Positions 25,477 through 38,074 of a stretch of 64,000 bases of DNA are shown here, in pieces. Each line of letters opens with the position of its first letter. The stretch's first letter is position 1. Location: positions 22,047 to 86,046 of the forward strand of contig JNEU01000860.1 of NCBI GenBank assembly GCA_000697475.1. Direction: 5' to 3'. The position numbers were made by a program, and so were the translations under genes. The notes under the pieces are model-generated. The model did no database searches and had not been told where the DNA came from. It saw only the letters and a program-made list of their open reading frames with translations. The stretch comes from Lichtheimia corymbifera B2541. Its lineage: Eukaryota > Mucoromycota > Mucoromycetes > Mucorales > Lichtheimiaceae.

Positions 25477-26706
25477 TTACAGAAAGGAAGCACGGCGGCT
25501 AGCATCTTCCATCTCATCAGGAGAAATGGTATGCTTCTTGTCATCACTGGGGATTTCGTATACACCTCCCAAAATCACATAGGGACGGTAGGCGAATTGA
25601 GACAAGTCTTCCATAGCAGTGACACCAGAGAGCACAAGAACAGGATCAATCTCAGAGCTGATACCAGCAGCAATGCTATAAATTCACTCATATTAGTGAT
25701 CATTGCACTCTTCCACCCTTTTCATTTTGACTTACTCTGTGTCCATACGGTCACCAATGATACAAGTCTCGGCACGGCTAAGACCCAAGACACGTTGGGC
25801 ATAACGCATGATCAATGCTGATGGCTTGCCACAGTAGAAGGCCTTGGTCTTGGTGATCACTTCAACACAGGCAGCAAAGGCACCACAAGAAGGAATCTTG
25901 TTACCCTTGGAGTCAAGGTTCTCAACATCCAAGTTGGTAGCAACAAGCTTGGAGCCCTTTTGAACAAGCTGAACAGCCTTGGTAAGGTTTTCGTAGTTGC
26001 TGAGAAAAGAAACCAAATATAAGTACATGCATCTAAAAAGCATTGCCGTCCAATCTTAAAATACTTACTAGGTAGAGCCTTCACCAAGGACAACGTAGTC
26101 AGGGTTGTGGTCGTTCATGAAGAAGCCCTTATCATACAAGGCGTAGGCAAGACCGGGCTCACCAATGGTATAAACGGTACCACCTTCGGGCATTTGGGTC
26201 TTGAGGAATTCAGCAGTGGCCTGACCAGCAGTGAAAAAGTGATCCTCAGTAACATCAATACCCAAACGATGCAACTTTTGCTGAAGCTCACGAGGAGTAG
26301 GAGCAGAGTTGTTGGTAAGGAAAAGGAAACGCTTGTTGTTGCGATGCAAAAAGTCGACGAGTTCCTTTGCACCAGGCAAGAGTTTGGTGCCCTGTGCACA
26401 ATTAGGGGTGAGGATTGCATATCAATACACAAACAACCAATTTCAACTTACGTGGTAGATAACACCATCCATATCGATAATGTAACCCTTCTTTTGGCGG
26501 ATAGCTTCAACACGCTTGTTGTGGTAAGAGGGATCACGCAACAAGGCGTAGTCCTTGGCAACTGAAGGAGAAACCTTGGGGGTATTGGCACCACTGCCAG
26601 CAACAGAAAGCTGTTGGGCAAATTGCATAGCGAGATCACGGCTGTCCTCAGTGGGAGGGTTGACAGGTTCGTTAACGCTGGCAGGAGACTTGGGAGATTG
26701 CGACAT
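25477..26706 (-). CDS. HAD-superfamily phosphatase, NagD/PHO13 type
   Basis: Mg-dependent phosphatase of small phosphorylated metabolites. Exons 26706-26452, 26391-26069, 25999-25736 and 25675-25477 give 346 aa. All HAD motifs are present: motif I IIDMDGVIYH (nucleophile Asp and acid/base Asp), motif II FLFLTNNSA, the motif III Lys in FYCGKPSALIM, and motif IV CIIGDRMDTDIAAG. The type IIA cap, GQATAEFLKTQMPEGGTVY region, is closer to bacterial NagD than to yeast Pho13. The first 70 residues are a Pro/Ser-rich extension not found in NagD. Known family substrates include nucleoside monophosphates and 2-phosphoglycolate; the substrate here cannot be read from sequence. Confidence 0.93.
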
Positions 26707-26766
26707 GTTGATATGAATAGAGTTGAATAACGATAAAGACGTTGCACATTCACCAAAAACCTGTTT

Positions 26767-26774
26767 CTTATATA
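26767..26774 (-). promoter_or_regulatory. TATA box of the HAD phosphatase gene
   Basis: TATATAAG on the minus strand, about 60 bp before the ATG at 26706. Confidence 0.6.
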
Positions 26775-29181
26775 CAATGGGTGGTCCTGCTATCAATGAC
26801 AGATCTATCCGATCTGACTTATTTACGCTTGTCATCGTTTCCATGGTCCGCTAATATCGTCTTTTACTGTTCTCGGTCCTTTAATCCAGTATGTTGAGAG
26901 CTAGCAGCTATGACGTAGGGCTCTTCCAAATCGGGCATGTAAGAAAATGATTACAATTCCTCTGTCTCGCCACAAAGAAAGTTTTTTCATCCTGCCGTCG
27001 CTTGTGTACATATCCAAACACGGAAAAAATGAGACAGGATCGTCATTGTAATATGACAAGTAGTAGCAACGACACCTTTAAGAAACAACGATAAGCATAA
27101 CAACCTACAACACAATGCAACTGCCCTGATGGTTTACTCCACGCTTACTTCCTCCGCTTTGAACAGTGCTCGGTGACCCCGGTCTAGTGGATCGTGGTGC
27201 TTTTGCGGAGCCCGTACCCACATCCAACATACGCAACACGCATGCCGCACCCACTCACCCACATAATGAATACGCTAAACAACACACGCATATGCCAGTC
27301 AACAGCTTTTTAGAACCTCCGCACTTTTGGTGCTGCCTTCATGGTTCACCCCTCTTTTGCCACTCCTTGTCTATGTTATCCATTACTTAAGCTCATCGAT
27401 ATTGAAGCTGCTGATGATGACTGCTTTGATGAGCCATTATCAACAGCTCATCAGTCTACCACCCTTTCTTTATCTCCTTTTGGTCATGATCCGATGGTGC
27501 GTCTCTTTACAGATCCCGATCGAATCCGATAGCTGATACTTGATAAGCAAACGTCATCGCCAATGGAATCTCCATCTCTCTCCCCTATTCCCGCCTGTTA
27601 TTATCGGCTTATACACATGTGTGCCTCAAATCAGCAAAAGTATCAATTATCGTATCAACGTTGATATCTATCTTCAAATTCATTCTCTCCGACTCTTTCT
27701 TGCTACATCAATTGCATGGTATTCTGTCACATTGATCGATGCCTATCAACTATGGAGCGGAAAGATCGAGATGATAATTATATATATTATTGTCTGCTTG
27801 GGGGAGGGTTTGTGCTGCAGCACATCAGCAAGGAACGTGATGCGGGCTCCCAATCTTATTTGACAGAAAACTGCCATTCCATGTAAATTGACACTGGCAT
27901 CTCGAAAATTTCATTCGAATGGCATCATCACGTATCAAGCATATGCGAACTGCATACCATGTATCCAATTAGGGCTTACATGTAGAGTATTGTATGCTCC
28001 ATATTGCAATATTGAGATAAGCAACAAATAAAACTTGGACCAAAGGAGGGTGTTCAAGATTGCAACGTCATTTTCAACAAGCTGGCTTGTCAGATGGTGG
28101 TCCCCTATGCGCGCACACGCACACGCACACACAACCTTTTCTCGCGTGAAATCTCGGCTTACAGTTTATGAGACAGCGGAGCATGACAGGGTTCTCATTT
28201 TTAGTCCAAATTTGCCCTTTTCTTGCGTAACATGCTTGACGTCTTTGCTTGGCCACATCCACCAGCCTGATGCATTAAGGTTCTTGATGACATGTGCATA
28301 TATTCCTACATTTGTAGTTGTGCAGCGTTTGCTAAATTATCAAACCAGACGTTTGGATTTGTATACTATTTTGTCTAGTGACTATTTGTACTGTGATCGA
28401 TTACAAATTGTTTGTAGGAGGAGAGAAGAACAATGATCAGCGTGAAGGTGGATGGTGGTGTGGGACCGATCAAGCTGTGTTATAAACTACTCCTTCCTGT
28501 GTATATTGTTTCAGGGTTGCATACAATCACATGCATTGTCGGTGCTGCCCGAAATAGAGTACACGAAAATGATCCATCATGACGACAACAAAGGTCGTTT
28601 AAGCAGACAATCATCAAAACTGTATGATACATCATGGCATAATCTTGTAAATTGTCGGATGGTATGTGTCATTGTATGAACGATCTTCTTCAGTTTACCT
28701 GTTTACTTGTCATAGATTGTTGTTGTTGTTGGGAATAGTAACATCTTCTTATCAAGTGTGCACGTGCCTAGATCGCTGTAGCATAGTGGGAACCATGTTG
28801 GGCTAAACATTTTATCCTTCCCGCCATAACGCGGAATAGAGTTATATCTTTGTAAGGCATGAAGACAATGAGCATGATCACCCGAACAACATGAAGAAGA
28901 AATCAAGGAAGATGTGGGGATTAATATAAAGAAACTTTACATATATCGTGAAAGGAGCTATGTACACGCACAAAACTTAAAACCTGAGAAGACAGTGGCA
29001 TGGCAGTTGCTGTAGTCATGACAAGTGATGTTGCCATAGAGATGATTCCTATCTTATGCAACACTCACATTGTGTGCAGCTGGGTTTGGGTGCAGATTAA
29101 ATGTTGTGATCGCGTGACCAAATAGTCCTGAATCAACTTGTGTCAAAAGCAACACGCTTCTTCCCCGACACTGTCCCACCA
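26775..29181. other. Long gene-poor stretch between divergent genes
   Basis: About 2.4 kb between the phosphatase (minus) and the F-box gene (plus). It contains a CA-rich run near 28110-28130. Apart from the weak 63-codon frame at 27341-27532 I find no coding signal. Upstream exons of the F-box gene may lie in its last few hundred bases. Confidence 0.45.
27341..27532 (+). CDS. Candidate short ORF, unknown
   Basis: An ATG-started frame of 63 codons with mixed, non-repetitive composition (PLLKLIDIEAADDDCFDEPL, then FGHDPMVRLFTDPDRIR). It looks more protein-like than its neighbours, but there is no TATA box, no recognisable domain and no splice evidence. Could be a chance frame or one exon of an unmodelled gene. 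Confidence 0.2.
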   Translation: MVHPSFATPCLCYPLLKLIDIEAADDDCFDEPLSTAHQSTTLSLSPFGHDPMVRLFTDPDRIR

Positions 29182-31229
29182 ATGCCTCCCTCTGTAATCG
29201 AAACCGTGGAATGGCCAAACCCAAAGATCTGCATTGCTGTCGATAAAACGTTCCTCGACAATGTCAAAAGTGCACGCGATTCCGCCATTGAGGTATATAG
29301 TTTCAGTCTCATTTTATTGTTGACTTTTTAACAACCAACACCTTGTCGCGATCTAGATCTTGGACGACAACGACGACGACAACCAAGTTACACCTGAAAG
29401 AGAGAACAGACTATCAGAGAAACGACCATCTACCTCTCAAAGAGATACATCTAAACCAGCAAAAAAGGCACGAGTTACGTTCGCTGAACCCAGTAGTACT
29501 AGCAGCAGCAGCAGCAGTAGTAGTAGTAGCGTGACGAAGAGTAATACCAGCAGCAACAGCATGGCGAAGACCAAGACCACCACTACCACCAGCAACGTGA
29601 AGAAGACCAAGACCAGCAGCAACAGCGTAAAGAAGTCCAATGCAAGCAGCAGCAATAGCGTACGAGCAGCTTCGAACAACAACATATACAAATGGAGCGT
29701 CGTTGAGTTGGGTCCAGTACCACATGCGCATCAAACTGGACCTCCCCGGTTACCAGGTGGTGTTGACGAGTATGCGTAAGTTGATCAATTGGAGAAGAAG
29801 AAGGTCGTTGATGGATGAGTTGCTTATGGCATTCTTGTATAGAGGACGCAAGACTGTGAGTGAATGGCTTAAAGCAGAAAGCAAATACAAGAAGGACGTC
29901 AAGCAAACCAGGGTGCCAGTCTACAAGAGTGGTGATCGACAATTTGCTCGGATTGGTGCTGTAGAGGCCGACATTGATTTGACTCCTGAAGGAAGGCAGC
30001 ATGATGCACCCATCGGCATATTACCTGATCAACTACTCATTCTGATCTTTCAACAATGCTCCCACATCCAAACATTATCAACAGTGGTGACGGTGTGTCG
30101 TCAATGGCGACGTGCTGGATTGGATCCATCGGTGGTAAGTTGCTTAAAGCGATGCCATGTATCATTTTGCCACTTGGTTACTGATATTTCCTTCAACTAG
30201 TGGCGTCATGTCTCAGCCGAGCAAATGTCACTTTTCGAGCAGATTGTGCAATGCGGCAAGAGCGATCAACGACCTTTGGCACGACGACTGCAACATACTG
30301 TATCAATTACGTTGGATACGATCATATACGCATCTTGTCGCGTTTACAGCTTACCAAAGAATGCAAGGACGATCTTCCCACGGTTAAAAGAAGTGTATGC
30401 AACATGGCATCATTATGAGGATTTGCTTCGATTTATCACTTGGATCCCTGACCTTGAAGTGATTTGGGCCGAACGCATCAAAGTTATGTCCCGTCATCAG
30501 CAAATGTTCATTTTTTCCGAGTTCAAGAAGCATCAAAAGTCATTGAAAAAGTTGAGCATGCGATTCAGTGAAGGATGTCCTGTGGAAGGTTATCTGGCCG
30601 AATCACCGAATGAACCCAACGTTTTGCCACGAACCCTTGAAGTGCTGGAATTGGTGAATATCTACGACCCTGATGAAGAGGACCACATGAAGCATCTACG
30701 TAAAGTACAAGAAAAGATTACAATGGAGGAGCAACGTTCGGGCTACGCCCATCTTCAACGATCACTCGACACAAAATATCGATCTATCGGTCAACTACGC
30801 AACTTGCGAGCACTCACTTTTGGTCGTTGCAATGCATGGACAGCTGAGACATGGCGAAAATGCTTATTACCTTGCGCACCAAAGCTTGAGTTTTTATCAT
30901 TGGCTGGATGGGATAGCAGAGGTCGTATACAGGATACACCTGATGAACGATTGAAGGCACGGGAAAACTTACCTGGTGAACCGCCTATCAGCTTGGCAGA
31001 ACGTGCTATTGCAGACAGCATTGCTCGTATGGGGAAAATACGACGTATTCAGTTGGTCAAGTTTTATATCGGCCATGGAATCGTTCAAGGTGTCAAGCGG
31101 TTACTGCAGAACAATGGTGACCTTGAAATCGAAGCTGTCTATGTCAATGGCAAGAAAGCACGTAGCGGAATGGCAAAATTAGAGGCACTAGAAGGCACAA
31201 CCACAGATTTAGAAATTTACTTTCAATGA
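29182..31229 (+). CDS. F-box protein with low-complexity N-terminal region
   Basis: Likely substrate receptor of an SCF ubiquitin ligase. Exons 29182-29292, 29357-29775, 29843-30134 and 30201-31229 give 616 aa. Residues about 232-276 form an F-box (IGILPDQLLILIFQQCSHIQ, then VCRQWRRAGLDPSVW). The following 340 residues have the spacing of degenerate leucine-rich repeats (LRALTFGRCNAW, LEFLSLAGWD), the usual substrate-binding part. Before the F-box is a Ser/Thr/Lys/Asn-rich segment (about 70-140) encoded by AGC/ACC trinucleotide runs. The start is uncertain: the frame is open back to 29110 without an ATG, so the true start may lie in an upstream exon; I used the first ATG. Confidence 0.8.
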
Positions 31230-31355
31230 CCACAGCATGTAAATAGATAATAAAGGCATCATTAGAAGTGGATTGATATAATAATCAGGATGGTTTAATG
31301 ATAATGCAATGGATGGCTCTAGTCTAGCTAATAGTGTAATGAAAATAGGAACCCA

Positions 31356-32168
31356 CTAATTTCTAGGTCCTTTCAAACCGAGACTGGCAGACAAGACCTA
31401 GGTACATATCATCATCATCATTAGACGTATGTATAACCCTATTATTGCTATTGTTACTTACCTGATCCAAGATCTTTCGAAGCTGGGTATTATCTTCTTC
31501 AAGTATTTGTATGCGTTTCTCAGCTGTAGCTTGTTCCTGACGCAGCAATTGGATATTTTCCTTGAGTTCGGCAGTCTCGTTTTCTAGATTTTCTAAGGCG
31601 TCATCGACATAGTTGCGGCGATTCTTGGCTGAATGATGAGACCTGTACAACTTTGACAATTAACCTTTGTCTTCCGCAGCTATCATGAGACTCACCTCCA
31701 ACTCTCTGCAATGATGATGGATGCTGCAACGCCAAATATGAACGATTCACTTAAAAAGTTGGCTCCAGCTTCAACAGCTCTAATACCATCGTATATCAGC
31801 ATCCATATAATACTCTCTATCCATCGCATACGCACTTTGCATCATTCAGCGGTCGAATAACTTCCTTCTTGTATCCGAGGAACTTCATCTTGAGGGTCAT
31901 TTCCAACTTGTGCGATCGCTATATACCACGTTTAATACACATGCTTGGCTTGAATGGTGACCAATGTCACTATATTCTTACCTGCGCAACAGCTATGCAA
32001 AAGTCTCGGAATGAAGCATGCTCCTTGGCTTGTACCTTAATCGAGTTGGCGACTGGCTTGGCCAATGTACTTAAAAGACATTGTCAGAAGGCCTTGTAGT
32101 TTCTGGTGTATTATATTGTTGACGAGCTGTTACCGTATCAATAAAGATCCTAGTTTCAGGGTGCTCAT
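31356..32168 (-). CDS. OPA3-like mitochondrial protein
   Basis: Member of the OPA3 family, mitochondrial membrane proteins; human OPA3 mutations cause optic atrophy with methylglutaconic aciduria. Exons 32168-32134, 32069-31982, 31918-31836, 31779-31696, 31642-31462 and 31397-31356 give 170 aa. Conserved blocks: LLIRTLAKPVANSIKVQAKE at the N-terminus, FRDFCIAVAQ, LKMKFLGYKKEVIRPLNDAK, and the hydrophobic FIFGVAASIIIAESWR. A coiled coil follows (about 105-155, ENLENETAELKENIQLLRQE). The stop is 126 bp from that of the convergent F-box gene. Every splice junction restores a family-conserved residue, so the model is firm. Confidence 0.92.
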
Positions 32169-32374
32169 AGTAACGTTATGTTGTGTGTAATAGTGGGAAA
32201 CCCCGTGTCTTGGCTAGCAGCGGGGTACATAAAACAAGCATTCCTGTAAAACAGGATCAGTGCGTTGCTTTTAATGTTGAGTCAATTAACAGCTTTTGTA
32301 CAAGTGTAGTATTATTTGGTCAGGGTAGTCTATGTCAGGCTGGAAAGGAAGATTCATGGACGTATATATGCAAT

Positions 32375-32440
32375 TGATCGTGTGCGTGTGTGCGTGTGTA
32401 TATATATATATGTGTGTTGGATGTGTGTATATATCTGTGT
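32375..32440. repeat. GT/TA microsatellite
   Basis: Alternating GTGTG and TATATA runs in the 292-bp spacer between the OPA3-like and eIF4G genes. Confidence 0.7.
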
Positions 32441-32460
32441 GCGATTGCATGGGAGCTTGA

Positions 32461-35400
32461 TTAATGGTCTTCAGAGCGATCGTGATCTTCACCTCCAAGA
32501 GCGCTATATATACATAATGAATAAGTTAATCCCATTGTGTTGTTTTCATTGTTGATAAACCTTACCTGAACATATTGGTCGAATTATTTTCATTGGAGTT
32601 GCTCTTTTGTTCGCCAGATTTGGAGCTAGCTCGATTTAAACTAGCAAACGGGCTGTTGGAAGGTCCGAGTACGTTGCTTCGTGTTTTGCTTCGATCAGTT
32701 TTGCCGAAATTGGCCAATTCGTTGCTTCGATTTGGGCTCCCAGAACCAGTGCCACTGCCAACCATATTCCATCCATCCACTACGGAAGAAGCATTGCCGC
32801 TATTGGATCCTTCACGTTGTAAATCACGTGTTCCTGCACCTCGATGTGATCCAGCTCTTGACATTGGATGTGGTAAGGTGCCTCGAGAGCTACCTGTTCG
32901 CTTCATAGCCTCCTTTTCTTCATTCCTGGCCTTTTGTGCCTGTCGTTGTTGTAGAATATCTTTGGTTATAATCTCATCACATGCTTCCCTCAACCTTTAC
33001 ATACCTGCTCATGGATCTCTGCAATAGTGGTAGGTGCAGGCTGATTACCCCGTCGGCTGACCCATTTGTTCTTGCGCAAATCAAACACGTCCTATGTATC
33101 CGATATAGGATGAGATAAAACCCGATATGAAAACCTTAAAGGTTCACTTACCATAATCATAAACTTGATACGTGAACTCAAGTTGGGACTCTCTGTCATT
33201 TCTTTCATGCGAGCAAAATAAGCGTCGAGCCATCGTCTTGTTTTGGGTACGTCCAGGTTTTGGCCAACGGTAGTCAATAACTTGCACATGGTCTCTGTTT
33301 CCTCATCCACAGCGTTACTTGGATCATCGGCAAGGCGGTTCAGACAATCGATCATGATTTTGTCCGTGAGCATATGTCGCTTGAAAAGTTCACCAATAAA
33401 CTGCACCAGACCTAAGCCTTGCCGCTTGGCTTTGACAGCTGCATAATATTCGTCACTCATCATGTCGGAACTATTCTCCTCCAATTGAGGAATCTTGGTT
33501 TTCCATCCACGCTCAAAATCATGTTGACACCGGTTGAGCAAGAATTTGCGGAAAAGATTCAAACCAGAAACGATGTTGCCTTCTTTATCTTGCCATTTGA
33601 TATCATCGGTGATAACATCGTACATTTTGCGGCAAAGCTGTGCCCACATCATGGCAAAATTGGGTTCATCGCAGGCCTTTTCAAAGGTGAGTTCGATAAC
33701 AAGTCGTAGCGAGTGACCATTGTCTTCTTTTTCTGATTGCTTTGCATATTGCCAAATTTGATCCGAAATAGAATCGAACTTTTCCAGTGTCAACTTGTTG
33801 AGTAAAGCCTTGACCTTGCGAATAATCAACTCATCAGACATTAAACCATCATCCGCTGCTTCAGCTTCACGTTGTCTACGCAATGCAAGAGGTACCCAAC
33901 GATTTTGGCTCTTTTCAAGAGGTGCCACTTGTTCTGGAGGAATAGTAGGTCCACCTTGTTGTTGTTTCTCCTGTTGATCTTTTCCGCCACCATGACGACC
34001 CTTGTTACCACCGTTGCCACGACCACCACGTCCTCCTCGACCACTATGTGAGCCTTCACGTTGCATGCCACCAGCTGATCCAGGATGTGGGATGCCGTGA
34101 CCACCACTACCCACTCGATGTGTTAAGGGTCTACCACCAGAAGCAAAGTTGCCCATATCCATTCTTGTAACACCATCCTTAGAGCCGTGACGGAACATGG
34201 CAACATCTCCACCACCAGAAGGTGTACGTGGACCACGACCACGTTCTGATCCTTGACGACGAGAGCTCATACTTCGGTTACCATTTTGCTCATCTCCTTT
34301 GGTCATATCACGGAATTTGGATAAATCTTCTGAAGTCTGAAGACACAATGGTGCAAATTGCATCAAAAATGCTGGATCATACTGAATCTTGCCGCTCTTG
34401 GGGTCCTTGCTACCACCAAATGGTTTGATGTTGGGTGGATATCGAACAGTGCTAGGATCATCAATCATGCGTGTAGCTGGTGAACTAGGTGTGCGAATAG
34501 GCGTAGTTGATGGAGGCATTGATGAAATGGTTGTCAAATCAAGTCGTTCAGGCACCTTTGAAGTTTTTTCATCAGCTGTTTTCTTCTTTTCCTCCTCAAT
34601 TGCTAGTTGTCGTGCCTTTTCTTCTTCTCGTTGTTGCTCCTCCTCTCTTATCCTTCGCTCCTTTTCCTCCAAAGCTTTGCGTTCAGCTTCCAATCGCTCT
34701 TTTTCTTCTCGTTCTTTCCTTTCCAATTCCTCTGTCTTTGCACGTTCTTCAGCTTCTTCTTTGGCACGTCGCTCAGCTTCCTCTTTGGCGCGTCGTTCAG
34801 CTTCCTCTTTGGCACGCTGTTCAGCTTCTTCACGCTCTCGCTTTTCACGATTCGCAATAGCTGGATCCACAATGGGAATACGTTTTAGTGTTGGTGTTGG
34901 TGATTTGACTTCCTCCTTTTTACGCTCCTCAACAACTGACTTTGTCGGTTCTTTTGTGGTAGTAGTGGTAGTAGTGCTACTGCTGGTTGATGTGGAAATG
35001 GATGATCGTGGATCTGCCTTTACTTCAGCTTTGGTATCGGGGTTGATGATGGGCAAAGCTTTACTGGTTCTAGCAAGGGTGACATAGGCTGGTGATTGTG
35101 GAGCTGCGATATAAGGCGAGATTGGGTATTGCGGATAGAAGCGAGGTTGATTGTCGTAATTTTGCGGGATAAGCTACATGGATAATAAGTAAATGGGCTG
35201 CTGCACAGTAATAATAATGAATGACTTACATAAGCTTGATGCGATTGTACAGGGACGTGACCAGGGCTGCTCCATGCATGAGACATTGGAATATTCTGTG
35301 CTGCAGGCATAGATGGTGAAGTTGTCATATGAGGAGACAATGCCTTCTTTTGATGGTGATAATGATGATGTGGTATATAATGCGCATTTTGCATATTGGG

Positions 35401-36448
35401 TGAAATTGATGGATGTTGTGATGGGTGTTTGGGATTGTAATGATGCTGTCGGTAATGCCTGTTGCCATGGGGATGTGCTGAATGAGAATCGGGCGAGGAG
35501 GAATGTTGAGGTGCAAATGGCTGTGTGAACAATTTACGATTATTATTGTTGCTCTTGTCAGGATTGAATGCAGTCGATGATGACTGCTGGTGGTGGTGTT
35601 GTTGTGTGGATATCCGAGGAGATGTTGTAGTTCGTGGTTTTGAAGAAGAAGGAGGAGGATGTGTATGTTGTTGTATCCGAATATGAGGATGCCCCTGCCA
35701 ATGATGTGCCTTTAAAAGAAGATTAATGAATGTGATCATGGTGACAATGGTTGACAAGACTTACGGAGGATGTGTCTGTAGCAGGTAAACTACCGAATTT
35801 GACCTTTGTGGATTTCAAGGTATGGGAGGTCGAGTCATTGATGGTGGTGATATTCAGTGATTGTGGAGGTGTATCTGTATTCTGATTGATTGATCCAAAC
35901 TGGATGGTGTCTAGATTACATGGTCAATACACACACATTTATGCATTGCATTCTACTCCTATTTTACCTGTTTTCATCGGAGGTGGTTGCGGTAGTTGCA
36001 CTGACGCATTCCTAGGTATTGATCCTGATTTGCTTTTGTGTGCCAATCTAAAATAGTCATCACAACCGAGTGGTTAACAATTGATCATCTGATGCTGCGG
36101 TCCACTCTCTTCTCATCATCCAGGGAGGCATTGTCGTCCCATCGATCCAATCCAATCCACGTGCTTTTACGCCACTCTTATGAAAGAATACCTTGTGCGT
36201 GTAGTGATAGGATGCTGCTTTGACGGTGCTGATACTCGGTCGTTGGTTGATGATACATTCGTGGCCGTTTTCAAGGTCGTCTCGTTTATATTGTCTTTAT
36301 CACTCGAGGATGGCGATGCTGTATTCAATGACCAAGTGCTGTTTCCTTGCTGATCTTGAATTTGAGAGCTTCGCTTGGCAGCTGCTGCGTAATGGAACAC
36401 TGACTGTGATTTGGAGCTTGTGTCTGATGAAGTTGGCGTTTTGCTCAT
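32461..36448 (-). CDS. Translation initiation factor eIF4G
   Basis: Scaffold of the cap-binding complex that links eIF4E, eIF4A and poly(A)-binding protein. Exons 36448-36192, 36047-35968, 35910-35765, 35709-35230, 35173-33152, 33091-33005, 32939-32566 and 32503-32461 give 1162 aa. The first 480 residues are disordered, His/Gln/Ser/Pro-rich. A Lys/Glu-rich helix (about 395-480) has in-tandem copies of RAKEEAERRAKEEAE. The eIF4E-binding motif Y-x4-L-phi is present at about 584 (YDPAFLMQF). RG/GG-rich segments precede the MIF4G domain (about 766-985), with VKALLNKLTLEKFDSISDQI and WKTKIPQLEENSSDMM. After it come VFDLRKNKWVSRRG and a Ser-rich tail; there is no MA3 domain, as in yeast eIF4G. Confidence 0.94.
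34755..34835 (-). repeat. Internal tandem repeat encoding Arg-Ala-Lys-Glu-Glu-Ala-Glu units
   Basis: Three near-identical 30-nt units inside the eIF4G gene. They encode the charged single-helix repeat and are a site of possible length change. Confidence 0.75.
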
Positions 36449-37146
36449 TAGATGGACCAAAAGTGCATAACCTTGCAGAGCTATAGTGCATATTCAGTGT
36501 GAGTTGCTGATATGTGAAAGTGTGGGTGGATGGCGGTTTTCAGTAACCGAGGCAGGCAATGGTCAAGATTCACATACTTTGCTTATCAAGGTTGAAAGTG
36601 TAGTAGGAGAACAATTCAAATGGGTATCACCCCACCTTAAATAAAGATAAATTTCTGTTGTGTGGACGTCACTAAATGCATTCTTTATTATTGATGCTCT
36701 ATTTCAAGTGGTCGTGCATTAACTCGTGCACTGACATATAAATGCAGATAAAGAGCGGGGAAGACACACAGAGTCGCCGCTTGACAAACGTTGTTTGAGA
36801 ATCATAAAAGAGGACAATTTCGGCTACAGAATGATTTGACAAGCAAGTCCAATACTATTAAAAAGCATCATGTGCCATTGAGAAAAATTGATGTATTTTT
36901 TGGGGGACGTGTAGAGAGTGGAGAGGTGATTCTACTACTACCATCCAATGGGCTCATCAATGCAGCACATGCCTTCTTTTCCTAATCCAGAACAACGAAT
37001 ACGAATGATATGTTTACTTGATAGGTGATTCGTGATCCGAGTCTGCTGGTCTCCATTACTCCCACCATCACCACCACATGTGAGGAGGACATCTTCACTT
37101 GTCGACTATATTAATGTCATATGAATACTAAGCTTTGGCAATGGGA
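36449..37146. other. Upstream region of the eIF4G gene
   Basis: Promoter side of eIF4G. No coding frame is supported between 36449 and 37146. Confidence 0.5.
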
Positions 37147-37975
37147 TCATTGCTGCAATACCAGTCTTCTGATGATACGCTTCCTATTGAATGGACTGGG
37201 TACGGTAGTAAATCCCAAACAAGGTTTTACTACTTCGTCCCTTATGGCAGAATGAAACCGCCTCCCAATGCTGACCAAACCGAATGCAAGCAATCTGTTC
37301 TTCTTATAGTACTCGAGAGCTTTCAAATCATACTTGTACACAACATCACTCACAACCTGCATAGATACAATGTGAGCACATGACTCATCAACAAGTGGCT
37401 GAACTGATCAATTCCAGCCACGTGCTATCCCTCCACTGGTATAACAAAAGGCTCGGAATTGCCGGTCAGGATCGTCCGAATGTGATGATTTTGCCATGTA
37501 TACCAGTTGGATCGCATCACTCCCACTTTAAACCCAGACTCAATATAGAAATGCCTGGCAACCGCGTTGAAGAAAGTTTTTTCACCTTCAACTTTGTTGA
37601 TGGCGGCCATGTGATGACAGCTTTGGTAACCGGAACATCAGTAGGAATGGTGACCATGTAGGAATGTAACGATAAAAGAGACCTTTTTTTTATTGTTTGT
37701 CCAATATGCACTATGCCTACAGCCTTTGGGTCGATGTGTAAGACGATATCTAGGCGAATGTCTGATGGTTTTGTTATCAAACAGTGTTGATGTGATATGT
37801 ATTCTAGATGACGAATAAAGACACATGTATTACAATTGTGATAGGCGATGACTACAAGCGTGGGGATGTTGTCGAGAAACGTGCGTAGAGAATCTCTCAT
37901 TGGTGCATGATATGGATTATCCCCTACTACAACCGATCTGCTGACAAACCCTCGTCGCCGGTCATTCGGATGCAT
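37147..37975 (-). pseudogene. Possible gene or relic of unknown type
   Basis: Minus-strand frames here look protein-like but do not form one model. 37975-37517 is a 152-codon open frame (with ITKPSDIRLDIVLHIDPKA). A second frame at 37610-37425 starts MAAINKVEGEKTFFNAVARH. A third (37362-37147) follows a good acceptor (tatgcag) and holds NRLLAFGLVSIGRRFHSAIR. The first two overlap in different frames, so at most one is exonic at the overlap. No domain is recognised. It may be a short intron-containing gene, or a decayed one. Confidence 0.25.
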
Positions 37976-38074
37976 GTGGGTGGGATGGGTTATGCCGATA
38001 AAGGGGCGTTAGGAAGGTGGATGATAAGGAATAATATCTTTCTTTTTCGTCTCTTTACATTTTTAAACCATTAG

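Noticed and set aside
27150..27230. tRNA-like D-arm sequence (GGTCTAGTGG)
   Set aside because: No matching T-arm or acceptor stem within 90 bp.
34389..35087. Plus-strand Ser/Phe-rich ORF
   Set aside because: Antisense of the Lys/Glu-rich repeat of eIF4G; composition is a reflection of GAA/GAG-type codons.
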